DNA of 64,000 nucleotides, from NCBI GenBank assembly GCA_049601915.1, contig JBMYRB010000001.1, forward strand, positions 186,001-250,000. Direction: 5' to 3'. The translations under genes and the position numbers were made by a program. Source of the stretch: UBA8079 sp049601915 (GTDB taxonomy: Bacteria; Pseudomonadota; Alphaproteobacteria; UBA6615). Below the pieces are notes generated by a model. That model did not search any database, had not been told where the DNA came from, and worked only from the letters and a program-made list of their open reading frames with translations. Positions 1 to 8,888 of this stretch are shown here, in pieces (position 1 is the first letter of the stretch; every line of letters starts with the position of its first letter).

Positions 1-15
1 CAACGGACAGGAACA

Positions 16-234
16 ATGGCTGTTCGCTTGCCGAAGATTCCCAAGGTGCGTGTCCATGCCGACCTGACGCTGCAGAGCGATGCCGGGATGAGTGGGCAAG
101 TATTCGTCGAAGCAACGTCCCGCATTCAGGATCTCCTGAACGCGCCGGAGCCGTTTTTCCCGTTCGTCGACGCGTCGGGCAACGTTTACCTGATCAACAA
201 GAACGCCGTCGTACAGATCACCCCGCACGACTAG
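16..234 (+). CDS. Small conserved-looking hypothetical protein, 72 aa
   Basis: Complete short gene starting with ATG 15 bases into the window, with an AGGA ribosome-binding sequence a few bases upstream. The product is soluble, without signal peptide or membrane segment. The middle (about residues 25-70) has the feel of a small beta-rich fold: a strand-like VFVEAT segment, a FFPFVDASG turn and a VYLINKNAVVQI strand. I do not recognise a named family. It lies 25 bases upstream of a broken Sel1-like gene on the same strand. Codon use matches the neighbours, so I consider the gene real, but its function is unknown. Confidence 0.7.
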   Translation: MAVRLPKIPKVRVHADLTLQSDAGMSGQVFVEATSRIQDLLNAPEPFFPFVDASGNVYLINKNAVVQITPHD

Positions 235-259
235 TTCGCACGTAGAACTCGATCCGAGA

Positions 260-572
260 ATGCTGACCGACGAGATTGTCCGCAGCAATCCTATAAAGGC
301 CGCCGATTGGCTGGCCGAAGCCGCGCGCGCCGGCCACGCAATTCGACCCCGCGGCACAACTTCGCCTAGCTCGGGCTCATTCGAAGGGTGCGGGTACCGA
401 GGAAGACCCCCTCATGGCCTATATCTGGGCATCCCTGTCGGCCCTGCACGGCAACGAGGCTGCGCTCGAGTTGCGCAAGCGCGTTGCCTCCCGACTGACG
501 CCCGAGGAAATCGAGGAGGCCGATCGCCTCGTCGAGGCACGCTTCCAGGCCGATGCGGCAGGCAACAGCTAG
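260..572 (+). pseudogene. Sel1-repeat protein, frameshifted
   Basis: Two adjacent reading frames together encode one short Sel1/TPR-like protein of about 103 residues. The first frame begins at ATG 260 and gives the repeat start AADWLAEAARAGHA. Near base 341 the family pattern jumps one frame and continues as FDPAAQLRLARAHSKG, then AYIWASLSALHGNEAA and LTPEEIEEADRLVEA, ending at TAG 570-572. This is the usual tail of small Sel1 proteins (alpha-helical repeats, protein-protein contacts). Removing one base near 341 restores a single frame. It may be true decay or a one-base sequencing error; I cannot separate these from sequence alone. Confidence 0.7.
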
Positions 573-634
573 CGCCGGGCGAATGGACTTGCCCCTTCTC
601 CGCGCCCGCGATCTGCGGTAGCTTCCGCGCCGTT

Positions 635-1696
635 TTGAGCAGCATTCATCAAATCGCCAATCTCGCCTTGCGGCCACTCCCGACGGAGACCGCTCACGGC
701 CTCGCGCTGCGCGGCCTGTCCGCCGGTCTAGGTCCGCGCGAACGCGCCGACGACCTACCCGCCCTCGACCAGACACTCTTCGGCCTGCGCTTCGCCAACC
801 CCGTGGGCGTCTCGGCGGGCTTCGACAAGAACGCCGTCGCCATCGCCGGCGTCGCGCGTCTTGGCGGCGGCTTCATCGAGGTCGGCGGCGTCACGCCACG
901 ACCCCAGGCCGGCAACCCGCGGCCACGGTTGTTTCGCCTGACGCCGGACCGGGCGGCGATCAACCGCATGGGCTTCAACAACGACGGTGCAGAGGCTGTC
1001 CTGCAGCGTCTCCTGCGCCGCAGAAACAATACCGACCGCCCGATCGGGGTCAACATGGCGGCCAACGCCACGAGCGACGACCCGGCGCAGGATTTCGTGG
1101 ATCTGGTGACGCTCTTCTCCCCGGTCGTCGACTATCTGACGATCGACGTTTCCTGCCCGAACACCGAAAACGGCCAGGTCTTCCTCGAGTCGCGCGCACT
1201 GGAAGACCTCCTCTCACGACTGAACACCGCGCGCGATGACACCGGCGCGCGCCCAGCCATGGTGGCGAAACTCGCCCCGGATCTTGAGGCCGCACATCTG
1301 AGCGAACTGATCGAGATCATCACGGCCGCGCATATCGACGCGATTACCCTGTGCAACACGACAACCGCGCGGCCGACTTCGCTGAAAAGCTCCCACGCGA
1401 GCGAACGCGGCGGCCTGTCCGGCAGACCCCTGTTCGAGATGTCCAACGAAATGTTGCGCACGGTCTACCGCCAGACCGGCGGGGCGGTTCCCCTCATCGG
1501 TGTCGGCGGCATCATGAACGGCGCGGACGCCTATACCAAGATTCGCGCGGGCGCGAGCCTGGTGCAACTCTACACCGGGATGGTTTATGGCGGGCCGGGC
1601 CTGATTCAAGCCATCAAACGCGATCTCGCTTCGTTCCTGGCGCGGGACGGCCATGCAAATCTTTCACAGGCCGTCGGCAGCGAACACCGCGCGTGA
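635..1696 (+). CDS. pyrD: Dihydroorotate dehydrogenase, class 2-like
   Basis: Fourth step of pyrimidine synthesis: oxidises dihydroorotate to orotate with FMN, passing electrons to quinone at the membrane. The 353-residue product has the class 2 layout: an N-terminal amphipathic helix region, then GVSAGFDKN (about residue 58), TPRPQAGNP, NRMGFNNDG, a KLAPD strand and the C-terminal FMN phosphate site (LIGVGGIMNGADAY). I place the start at TTG 635, because the family begins here and the upstream in-frame codons belong to the Sel1 relic. The catalytic-base segment reads DVSCPNTENG, with Cys174 where class 2 enzymes have Ser (Ser175 in E. coli). Cys is typical of class 1. Otherwise the match is strong. 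Confidence 0.93.
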   Translation: MSSIHQIANLALRPLPTETAHGLALRGLSAGLGPRERADDLPALDQTLFGLRFANPVGVSAGFDKNAVAIAGVARLGGGFIEVGGVTPRPQAGNPRPRLFRLTPDRAAINRMGFNNDGAEAVLQRLLRRRNNTDRPIGVNMAANATSDDPAQDFVDLVTLFSPVVDYLTIDVSCPNTENGQVFLESRALEDLLSRLNTARDDTGARPAMVAKLAPDLEAAHLSELIEIITAAHIDAITLCNTTTARPTSLKSSHASERGGLSGRPLFEMSNEMLRTVYRQTGGAVPLIGVGGIMNGADAYTKIRAGASLVQLYTGMVYGGPGLIQAIKRDLASFLARDGHANLSQAVGSEHRA

Positions 1697-1750
1697 CCAT
1701 TAAGATGGGCGTCTCGCAAACTGTGTGCAGACACATCAGCAGGACGCACG

Positions 1751-2194
1751 ATGCTTAAGAAACGTCGAGAAATTCTGATCATCGCGTTCATCGCGGCGGC
1801 GATTGTTCTCGCCGGCCGGTTCTTCGCCACCGAGACCACCGAATCCGCAACCGTGGAATTTCCAAACGCGCCGTCCTCCACGATCAACCAGCGGGCGGAA
1901 CCCGCAGAACGACACGGCGATGCGATTATCGTGTCCCTGAACGGCAGCACCCCCAGCAGCCCGGTTCGCGTGGGCAGCAACCAGTGCCTCCAATGGTGGG
2001 GCGAGCACCCGAAAGCCTACCAGGTCGAGGTCGCCGGGATCGACGGCGATGACTGGCAGCCAAACGAGGTATTTCTGGCAAAGAAAAAGGCCGGTAACCC
2101 CGAGTATAATTTCCCGGCCTGGTATCGCTTCTTCGCCGTGGACGATCGGCCCACGCAAATCTCCTATCAGGTGCTGCGCGGACTTTGCCAATAG
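1751..2194 (+). CDS. Single-pass membrane-anchored hypothetical protein, 147 aa
   Basis: Short protein with positively charged residues (KKRRE) followed by one hydrophobic segment at about residues 8-25 (ILIIAFIAAAIVLAGRFFA), so it is probably an inner-membrane protein with the rest in the periplasm. There is no lipobox. After a low-complexity linker, the C-terminal 90 residues look like a compact domain with a QWWGEHPKAYQVEVAG stretch. I know no family for it. It lies 54 bases after pyrD on the same strand and may be co-transcribed with it. Function unknown. Confidence 0.7.
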   Translation: MLKKRREILIIAFIAAAIVLAGRFFATETTESATVEFPNAPSSTINQRAEPAERHGDAIIVSLNGSTPSSPVRVGSNQCLQWWGEHPKAYQVEVAGIDGDDWQPNEVFLAKKKAGNPEYNFPAWYRFFAVDDRPTQISYQVLRGLCQ

Positions 2195-2276
2195 CTGCGG
2201 TCAAAGAGGCAGCAAACCCCGACTTTCAAGACCAAAACTTGTGCCGCGTTAAACGGCCTGTGAGCGGGGCTTCGCG

Positions 2277-2305
2277 TTGACTCACCCCGGGCGGTTACCT
2301 ACAGT
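2277..2305 (+). promoter_or_regulatory. Putative sigma-70-type promoter
   Basis: TTGACT at 2277-2282 and TACAGT at 2300-2305 are separated by exactly 17 bases. This sits about 97 bases upstream of the HMGL-family gene at 2402, in a 207-base gap. The match is good for an alphaproteobacterial housekeeping promoter, but no transcript start can be seen from sequence. Confidence 0.5.
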
Positions 2306-2401
2306 CCGCGCGAAATTTGGCCGGGGTATGTTCCGGGCTTTTTCTGACCCCATAACAACCGTCCGGCGCAATGAATTAAGGCGCGCGAGGAGGCAAGACT
2401 C

Positions 2402-3628
2402 ATGACTGATACACCCTGGAAAACAGACGACTGGTTCACCAGCCCCTGGAACTTCGCTCCCGAAGTGACCAAGGACTGGAAGTTTCCAGACAACATCCGC
2501 ATCCACGACGTCACCCTGCGTGACGGCGAGCAGCAGGCAGGCCTTGCGTTCAACTTCGACGACAAGATCCGGATCGCCGAGGGTCTCGCGGAAGTCGGCG
2601 TCCAGCGCATCGAGGCCGGCATGCCGGTCGTCTCCAAGGACGACGCCAAGGTCGTGCAGGAGCTCGCAAAGCGCGACTTCGGCCCGACCGTTTACGCATT
2701 TGCCCGCTGCATGGTCGAAGACGTGCAGCGCGCGGTCGATTCCGGCGTCGGCGGCGTCATCATGGAAGTCCCGGCCAGCCCCCATCTGATCCAGTATGGC
2801 TATCAGTGGGACCTGGAGCGGGCCATCGACCTGTCGATCGAATCCACCAAGTTCGCCCATGACAACGGCCTCGAGGTCGTGTTCTTCCCGATCGATTTCA
2901 CCCGCTCGGATCTGAAGTGGGTGATCGACCTGATCGACCGCGTCGGCAAGGAAGGCCATATGGACGGCCTGGCCCTCGTCGACACGATGGGCGCCACCTC
3001 GATCCACGCGATGCAGTATTTCGTGCGCTCGATGAAGGAACGCTTCCCGGATATCCCCATGGAAGCCCATTTCCACATGGATTACGGCATGGGCGTGGCG
3101 AACACGATCATGGCGCTTTCCGAGGGTGTGGAAGTCATCCAGTCCACCGTCCTGGGTGTCGGCGAGCGCGCCGGCAACGTGCCCATGGAAGAGACCGTGA
3201 TGGCGCTGCGCACGCTCTATGACATCGACATCGGCATCAAGCTCGACAAGCTGAAGTGGCTCGCCGACCTGGTCCGCGACGTCACCGGCGTCATCGTCCC
3301 GTCGAACCGCCCCGTGGTCGGCGACGATCTGTTCAAGGTCGAGTCCGGCATCATCGCCACCTGGTTGCTGAACTGCGGTGACGAGTACCAGACCGAAGTC
3401 ATGCCGTTCCGCCCCCGTATGGTCGGCCAGGACGAGCCGGTGACGGTCATGGGCAAGGGTTCGGGTATCGACACAGTCAAGGAATGGCTGGAACGCAACC
3501 AGATCCGCGTCGAAGAGACCAAGGCCATGGAAATCCTGATGGCCGTCAAGGACTGGGCGCTGATCCACAAGCGCCTGATGACTGAAGACGAGTTCAAGGC
3601 CCTCGCCGAGAGCCTGCTCGACGACTAA
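2402..3628 (+). CDS. HMGL-like/2-isopropylmalate synthase family protein
   Basis: TIM-barrel acyl-CoA lyase/synthase superfamily (homocitrate synthase, isopropylmalate synthase, HMG-CoA lyase), which make or break C-C bonds next to acyl-CoA with a divalent metal. The family mark DVTLRDGEQQAG is at about residues 37-48 with the metal Asp and Arg. A HFHMDYGMG motif near residue 222 supplies the metal histidines, and LGVGERAGNVPME matches the signature near residue 243. At 408 residues it lacks the C-terminal leucine-binding regulatory domain of LeuA. A GAGGAGG ribosome site precedes ATG 2402. It is flanked by its own predicted promoter and terminator, so it looks monocistronic. The acyl acceptor cannot be told from sequence. 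Confidence 0.85.
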   Translation: MTDTPWKTDDWFTSPWNFAPEVTKDWKFPDNIRIHDVTLRDGEQQAGLAFNFDDKIRIAEGLAEVGVQRIEAGMPVVSKDDAKVVQELAKRDFGPTVYAFARCMVEDVQRAVDSGVGGVIMEVPASPHLIQYGYQWDLERAIDLSIESTKFAHDNGLEVVFFPIDFTRSDLKWVIDLIDRVGKEGHMDGLALVDTMGATSIHAMQYFVRSMKERFPDIPMEAHFHMDYGMGVANTIMALSEGVEVIQSTVLGVGERAGNVPMEETVMALRTLYDIDIGIKLDKLKWLADLVRDVTGVIVPSNRPVVGDDLFKVESGIIATWLLNCGDEYQTEVMPFRPRMVGQDEPVTVMGKGSGIDTVKEWLERNQIRVEETKAMEILMAVKDWALIHKRLMTEDEFKALAESLLDD

Positions 3629-3656
3629 AGCCTGCGCTTTTCAAGTTAGGTAGCGG

Positions 3657-3684
3657 AACCCCTCCCCTTGCGGGAGGGGTTTTC
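3657..3684 (+). terminator. Rho-independent terminator
   Basis: Perfect GC-rich stem (AACCCCTCCC pairing with GGGAGGGGTT) with a short loop, followed by TTTTC. It lies 28 bases after the stop codon of the HMGL-like gene and marks the end of that unit. The T-run is on the plus strand only, so it does not clearly serve the convergent oxidoreductase gene. Confidence 0.85.
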
Positions 3685-3702
3685 GTTTGCGGACTCGAAC
3701 GC

Positions 3703-4683
3703 CTAGCCCTCGAACACCGCCACCAGCGCGCCGGTCGTGGTGCGTGAATCGAGCGCCACATGGGCGTCGGCAATATCCGCCAGATCATAGTGGCCGGTGA
3801 TGTTCGATTTCACGGTCCCGTCGGCGATCGCGGCGACCACCTCTTCCATCATCGCCGCTTTCTCTTCCGGTGTGGCCGTGTAGTCCTTCATCGACGCCTT
3901 TGTGAAGATCAGGGATTTCTGGTTGAGCTCCAGCGCGTCGATCGGCGGCGGGCCCGAAGCATGGCCGTAATTCACGAACCAGCCCCGCGGCGCCAGCGCG
4001 CGGAGATTACCCTGATAGGCATCCGCGCCGACCGCGTCATAGACCACCGGTACGCCCGCACCGCCGGTGATGTCGAGGACAGCGTCGGCGAAATCCTCCT
4101 TGGTGTAGTCGATCACATGGGCACAGCCGTTTTCCTCGGCTGCCAAGAACTTGTCCGGTGAACTGACCGTACCGATAACCTTCGCGCCCACGTTCGTCGC
4201 CCACTGGGTCAGCAGGCTGCCCATGCCGCCGGCCGCGGAATGTACCAAGATGGTTTCCCCGGCCTCGACCCGGTAGAGACGGCGCAGAAGATACTGGGCG
4301 GTCATGGTCCGCACGAAAGCCGCCACCACCGTCGCATCGTCGAGGTCGGCCGGCGGCGTGTAGAGCTGTTCGGCGGGAACAATGCGGGCATCCGCATAGG
4401 CTCCGACATTGAACAGATAGGCCGCACGGTCGCCTTCCTTGTAGTTCGCCACGCCCTCGCCGACAGCCATGATCGTGCCGACGCCCTCGAGGCCGAGCAC
4501 CATCGGCAGCGGCGGCTTCAGGAAGTAGCGCCCCTGGCGCATGTAGGAATCCGCAAAATGAATCGCCGATGCGTTTTGCTTGAGGATCACCTCGCCTGGC
4601 CCCGGCTGGGGCAACTCATCGGTCTCGATCTTGATGACCTCGGGGTCACCATATTCATGGATGCGTGCGACGCGAACTTTCAT
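3703..4683 (-). CDS. NADPH:quinone oxidoreductase (QOR-type MDR)
   Basis: Medium-chain dehydrogenase/reductase of the zinc-free quinone oxidoreductase type, reducing quinones or enones with NADPH. The 326-residue protein starts MKVRVARIHEYGDPEVIKI; ATG 4683 is chosen because the QOR fold begins there. Visible marks: GLEGVGTIMAVGEGV near residue 65, and the cofactor site VHSAAGGMGSLLTQWA near residue 150, where AAGGMG is the usual QOR nucleotide motif. No structural zinc cysteines are present. It lies 32 bases after a second, different QOR-family gene on the same strand, forming a likely operon of two. The substrate is unknown. Confidence 0.9.
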   Translation of the reverse strand: MKVRVARIHEYGDPEVIKIETDELPQPGPGEVILKQNASAIHFADSYMRQGRYFLKPPLPMVLGLEGVGTIMAVGEGVANYKEGDRAAYLFNVGAYADARIVPAEQLYTPPADLDDATVVAAFVRTMTAQYLLRRLYRVEAGETILVHSAAGGMGSLLTQWATNVGAKVIGTVSSPDKFLAAEENGCAHVIDYTKEDFADAVLDITGGAGVPVVYDAVGADAYQGNLRALAPRGWFVNYGHASGPPPIDALELNQKSLIFTKASMKDYTATPEEKAAMMEEVVAAIADGTVKSNITGHYDLADIADAHVALDSRTTTGALVAVFEG

Positions 4684-4715
4684 GCGCTGTTCCTTCGTTC
4701 GGAGCGTGATCAGAC

Positions 4716-5708
4716 TCAACCGTCCATGGCGATGACGACGGTGCCCGTCGACTGACCGGATTCGAGAAATTCGTGGGCGGTGGCGGTTTCGTCGAGGAGG
4801 AAAACCCGGCCGACCGGATGTTCCGATGGCCCGACAGAAAGCCATGTCGATATGTCGTCGAACGCCTCAACAACCGCAGAGTCGGGAATCTTGTACATGA
4901 ACACCCAGCGCAGCAACGCGTTCTTCGTCATCATCGGATAGAAGGGCAATTCCGGTGTCGGCACCGTGTCCGACGCATAAGTCGCCACGACGCCGTTATC
5001 CTTCAGCACCGCAATCGTCGTCGTCAGGTTGGCGCCGAACGCCACCTCGACAATCCGGTCCACGCCGCCGTCGTTGGTGACCTTCATGACCCCGGCACCC
5101 ACATCGGTTTCGCGGTAGTTGATGACATGGTCCGCACCGGCCTTCGCGGCGAGCGCGGCCTTTTCGGACGAGCTGACTGTCGCGATTACCGTTGCTGCGC
5201 CACCCCATTTCGCCAGCTGAACAGCATAGTTGCCGACCGCGCCGGCCCCGCCGGTGACCAGCACATTCCGGCCCGCGACAGGGCCATCGGCGAACACGGC
5301 ATAGTGGGCGGTGACCGCTGGAATACCCAGGCACGCACCGGCGACGAGTTCGACCTCGTCCGGCAGGGCAATCGCATAGTCGGCCCGAATGGCAATAAAC
5401 TCTGCCGCAGTGCCCAGCGGCCGCTGCCACTGGCCGCAGTAGATCCAGACGCGCTCACCGACCCGGCCTTCATCCACACCCGGCCCGACCTGATCAATCA
5501 CACCGGCCCCGTCGCTGTGGGGGACGATCTTTGGAAATGCGTGTACCTGCCCGCCAAAGCCGGTCCGACGTTTCGTATCGGACGGATTAACCCCGGAAAA
5601 TGACAACTTAACACGCACCTCACCGGGCCCGGGCACCGGCGTGGGTAACTCGCCCACCCGGATCACTTCGTTGGCCGGTCCCTGTTCTTCGTACCAGGCT
5701 GCACGCAT
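4716..5708 (-). CDS. Quinone oxidoreductase-like zinc-free MDR
   Basis: Second MDR-superfamily reductase of 330 residues, only distantly like its downstream neighbour. It begins MRAAWYEEQGPANEVIRV at ATG 5708; the 12 extra upstream in-frame codons do not fit the family. The catalytic-domain segment GVNPSDTKRR lacks the zinc Cys, and the NADPH-binding region is VTGGAGAVGNYAVQLAKW near residue 146. Expected role: reduction of quinones or alpha,beta-unsaturated carbonyls. It is probably co-transcribed with the downstream QOR gene. Confidence 0.88.
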   Translation of the reverse strand: MRAAWYEEQGPANEVIRVGELPTPVPGPGEVRVKLSFSGVNPSDTKRRTGFGGQVHAFPKIVPHSDGAGVIDQVGPGVDEGRVGERVWIYCGQWQRPLGTAAEFIAIRADYAIALPDEVELVAGACLGIPAVTAHYAVFADGPVAGRNVLVTGGAGAVGNYAVQLAKWGGAATVIATVSSSEKAALAAKAGADHVINYRETDVGAGVMKVTNDGGVDRIVEVAFGANLTTTIAVLKDNGVVATYASDTVPTPELPFYPMMTKNALLRWVFMYKIPDSAVVEAFDDISTWLSVGPSEHPVGRVFLLDETATAHEFLESGQSTGTVVIAMDG

Positions 5709-5850
5709 TGCCGATTTCTCCCCGGTCATCCTTTCACGGTGCAACTATCACCCGCAGGGATGCGCTAGGCCATCTCATTGAGCATTTTCTTCAGTACCTC
5801 CAGACGCGGCCCTCGACGTCAATGGCGGCGGTTGGTCGGGGTAGGAGGCT

Positions 5851-6834
5851 CTACGCCACCCGCAGATAGTGCAGCGAGAACAAATCGTCGGCATCCGTCC
5901 AGTGGCGGAAGGCGCGCCAGCCGGCCTTGGCCGCCAGCGCATGGAACTCCTCGACGCCGTATTTGTGGGAATCTTCCGTGTGGATCGATTCCCCGGCCGC
6001 AAACGCGAAGCTGTGGCCGTTGATCCGGACCTCTTGGTCCCGCTCGCTCACCAGATGCATCTCGATCCGGCCCTGATCCGCGACCCAGCGCGCATCGTGG
6101 GAAAACGCATCGATATCGAAGTTGCCATCCAGCTCCCGGTTCACCCGGCGCAAGACGTTGAGGTTGAATTCGGCCGTCACGCCGGCCGCATCGTTATAGG
6201 CCGCGTGCAAAATGCCCGTGTCCTTGCGCAAATCAACACCGATCAGGAGCCCGTTGTCGGTGCCCAGGTCGGTCGCCGCGGCGCGCAGGAAATCCACCGC
6301 AGCCGCTCGGGTGAAGTTGCCGATGGTCGAGCCCGGAAAGAATCCGATCCGCGCCGCCCCACCCACGATCTCCGGCAGCTCGAACGGTTGTGTGTAGTCG
6401 GCCGCGATGGGCACGACCGGCAGATCGGGATAGGAACCCGCCAGCGCCTTGGCCGAGGCCAGAAGATGCTCGCGCGAGATATCGACCGGGATATAGGCTG
6501 CCGGGGTCTCCAGCGCGTCCAGCAGAATGCGGATCTTGGTGCTCGACCCGCTACCGAACTCGACCACGCTGGCGTTGGCGCCGATCAACTCGGCGAATTC
6601 CGCCGCATGGGTGTTCAGCAAGGCGGTCTCGGTGCGTGTCGGGTAATATTCCAGCAACTCACAGATGTCGTCGAACAGCTGCGAGCCACGCTCGTCGTAG
6701 AAATATTTGCTCGACAGCTTCTTCTGGGACTGGGCCAGCCCGTCGAGAACATCATCGAGAAAACTGTCCGCCGCGTGATCGTATTCCACATAGTCATGGA
6801 GCGGGCCAAGACTTACCGCCGCGGCACCGCTCAT
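5851..6834 (-). CDS. egtD: L-histidine N-alpha-methyltransferase EgtD
   Basis: Transfers three methyl groups from SAM to histidine to give hercynine, the first step to the antioxidant ergothioneine. The 327-residue protein has the EgtD start SSKYFYDERGSQLFDDI, the EYYPTRTE segment, the SAM loop VVEFGSGSSTKIRILL near residue 90, and the FFPGSTIGNF motif near residue 168. Its ATG overlaps the egtB stop by four bases (ATGA at 6834-6831), so the pair is translationally coupled. The far upstream in-frame ATG lies inside egtB and is rejected. Identification is very secure. Confidence 0.96.
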   Translation of the reverse strand: MSGAAAVSLGPLHDYVEYDHAADSFLDDVLDGLAQSQKKLSSKYFYDERGSQLFDDICELLEYYPTRTETALLNTHAAEFAELIGANASVVEFGSGSSTKIRILLDALETPAAYIPVDISREHLLASAKALAGSYPDLPVVPIAADYTQPFELPEIVGGAARIGFFPGSTIGNFTRAAAVDFLRAAATDLGTDNGLLIGVDLRKDTGILHAAYNDAAGVTAEFNLNVLRRVNRELDGNFDIDAFSHDARWVADQGRIEMHLVSERDQEVRINGHSFAFAAGESIHTEDSHKYGVEEFHALAAKAGWRAFRHWTDADDLFSLHYLRVA

Positions 6835-8138
6835 TGTGTATCCCCGTCGTCGGCCAGACGCACGCCGGCGAACACCCAGCGCATCGCGGGATAGAAGAAG
6901 TTCCGATAGGTGGCGCGGGTGTGCCCATCGGGAGTCACACAAGCGCCGCCGCGCAAGACAAACTGATTGGCCATGAATTTCCCGTTGTATTCACCGAAAG
7001 CGCCCGACACGGGCTTGAATCCGGGATATGGAACATAAGGGCTCTGTGTCCACTCCCACACGTCGCCAAACATCTGTTCCGGCCGGTCGGATGTCTCGCC
7101 TGTCGCGGGTGCGGTGCGCAGCAACCCGGATCCCGTGAAATTCCCCACCACCGGCTGGTCTCGGGCGAACACTTCCCATTCGCCTTCGCGCGGCAGGCGC
7201 TTGCCCGCCCAGCGCGCATAGGCGTCCGCCTCGTAGAGGCTGACATGGCAGACCGGCGCCTGATCGTTGACCTGCTGCAGGCCCGACAGGGACATGGCGC
7301 ACCACTCATCGTCGACCATCTGCCAGTAGAGTGGCGCCTTCCAGCCCTCCGCACCCACGGCGGCCCACCCGTCGGACAACCAGATCTCCGGCCGCCCATA
7401 GCCGTTGTCGGCCATGAATTCCTTCCATTCGCCGTTGGTCACGAGCCGCGAGGCCAGCCGGAAGGGTGCCAGATGGATGCTGTGGCGCGGCCCCTCGTTA
7501 TCGAAGGCGAATTCAGCACCGTCATGGCCGATCTCCGCCAACCCGCCCGCGTGATCAAACCATCTCAACTCGGGCGCCTTGCGCACCGGCGCGGCGCGAT
7601 AGGTCTGGTAAGCGGGGGCAACGCTGTTGAACGAAAAGGCGTGGAGAATATCCATCAGGATCAGCTCCTGATGCTGCTGCTCGTGATGCAGCCCCAGCGC
7701 AATCAGGGGAGCGACCCTGTCCCATGTCTCCTCGTCCGCATCGTTGATCAGGGCCCGCATCGCCACGTCCACATGGGCGCGGTAGGCCTTCACCTGATTC
7801 GCCGTCGGACGGGTCAGAAGGCCACGCTCGGGGCGCGGATGGCGCGCGCCGACGGCGTCGTAATAGGAATTGAACAGAAACCGGTAATGCTCATCGAGCG
7901 GTTCATAACCGACCGCAAAGTCCCGCAGGATCATGGTCTCGAAGAACCAGGTGGTATGCGCACGATGCCACTTGGTCGGGCTCGCGTCGGGCATCGACTG
8001 CACGACCTGGTCTTCGGATGACAACGGTTCTGCCAAGCGCTCGGTCTCGCCGCGCACCCGATTGAAATAATCGAGAACCTGTCCCCGGTCGAGCGGATGC
8101 GCGTCGAGGATCACCGGCTCGAACCCCAAGGATGTCAC
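6831..8138 (-). CDS. egtB: Ergothioneine sulfoxide synthase EgtB
   Basis: Non-heme iron enzyme that joins hercynine to a thiol donor (cysteine or gamma-glutamylcysteine) with O2 to form the sulfoxide precursor of ergothioneine. The N-terminal DinB-like part holds the iron-binding HRAHTTWFFE segment and the HHEQQHQE motif; the C-terminal half is a formylglycine-generating-enzyme-like fold ending FVLRGGACVTPDGHTRATYRNF-like. I chose GTG 8138 (435 residues) because AGGAG stands 8 bases upstream and the family begins at this point; longer starts exist to 8285. It comes before egtD and overlaps it by four bases. No egtA, egtC or egtE is visible here. Confidence 0.95.
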   Translation of the reverse strand: MTSLGFEPVILDAHPLDRGQVLDYFNRVRGETERLAEPLSSEDQVVQSMPDASPTKWHRAHTTWFFETMILRDFAVGYEPLDEHYRFLFNSYYDAVGARHPRPERGLLTRPTANQVKAYRAHVDVAMRALINDADEETWDRVAPLIALGLHHEQQHQELILMDILHAFSFNSVAPAYQTYRAAPVRKAPELRWFDHAGGLAEIGHDGAEFAFDNEGPRHSIHLAPFRLASRLVTNGEWKEFMADNGYGRPEIWLSDGWAAVGAEGWKAPLYWQMVDDEWCAMSLSGLQQVNDQAPVCHVSLYEADAYARWAGKRLPREGEWEVFARDQPVVGNFTGSGLLRTAPATGETSDRPEQMFGDVWEWTQSPYVPYPGFKPVSGAFGEYNGKFMANQFVLRGGACVTPDGHTRATYRNFFYPAMRWVFAGVRLADDGDTQ

Positions 8139-8373
8139 GGCGCTTCTCCTGTTGGCGCCCGCGTCCCGCACGACCATCTTTCCGGGATGCTTCACGCCGC
8201 GGCGCATGATCGGCCACAGATCGAATTCCGTCCGGATCGCGCACCGGACGTAACGGTCGACGCCAAGTAAACCAAGCCGGCTCACGCGCCGTCAACCGAA
8301 AGCCCGGAGAATTTGAGAAGTTGAAGACCGCGCAACACATTGACGCGACGAACGGTCGGACTATGTTGAGGTC

Positions 8374-8757
8374 ATGAGCACAAACACACCGACGTCTGAA
8401 GGCTTCCATGCCCACGTCTATTACGATGCCGACAGCAAGGCCGAAGCCGAAGCGCTGCGCGCGGAGATCGATGCACGCTATGATGTCGATCTGGGCCGCT
8501 GGCATGACAACCCCTTGGGCCCACACCCCTTCGGGAGTTACCTGGTTGCTTTCAAACCCGAACTTTTCGGGGAGATCGTGCCGTGGCTGGCGATGAATCG
8601 CCGCGATCTGTCGATTCTGGTGCACCCCGAGACCGGCGACGACCTTACGGATCATTCGACCTACGCCATGTGGCTGGGCGAAAGCGCAACCCTGGATCTG
8701 AAACGATTTCGCGAGCGGGCCGCCGAGCAGGCTGACAGGCAGGCCGCGCAAAGTTGA
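8374..8757 (+). CDS. DOPA 4,5-dioxygenase family protein
   Basis: Compact 127-residue protein of the small extradiol-type aromatic ring-cleavage family related to DOPA 4,5-dioxygenase. Three histidine-bearing stretches that typify the family are visible: FHAHVYYD at residues 11-18, GRWHDNPLGPHPFGSYLVAF in the middle, and ILVHPETGDDLTDHS near residue 82. The substrate is uncertain: family members act on catecholic compounds, but many are uncharacterised. It is divergent from egtB and 131 bases ahead of the FAH-family gene, which would fit a joint role in aromatic catabolism (inference). Confidence 0.85.
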   Translation: MSTNTPTSEGFHAHVYYDADSKAEAEALRAEIDARYDVDLGRWHDNPLGPHPFGSYLVAFKPELFGEIVPWLAMNRRDLSILVHPETGDDLTDHSTYAMWLGESATLDLKRFRERAAEQADRQAAQS

Positions 8758-8888
8758 CGACGCCGGCCTGACCGTTCCCAAACGAACGGTTTTCAAGCCC
8801 CGCCGGGACCGCTACAACACCGGCAAGAAACCCATTCGCCCGGTCGCATCCACGCGCCGGAATCAATCAACATCAGGGGGAACCCAGC

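Noticed and set aside
2282..3568. A 428-codon frame on the minus strand opposite the HMGL-like gene
   Set aside because: Its composition (rich in His, Asp and Val) is that of an antisense shadow, and the plus-strand gene has clear motifs, promoter and terminator.
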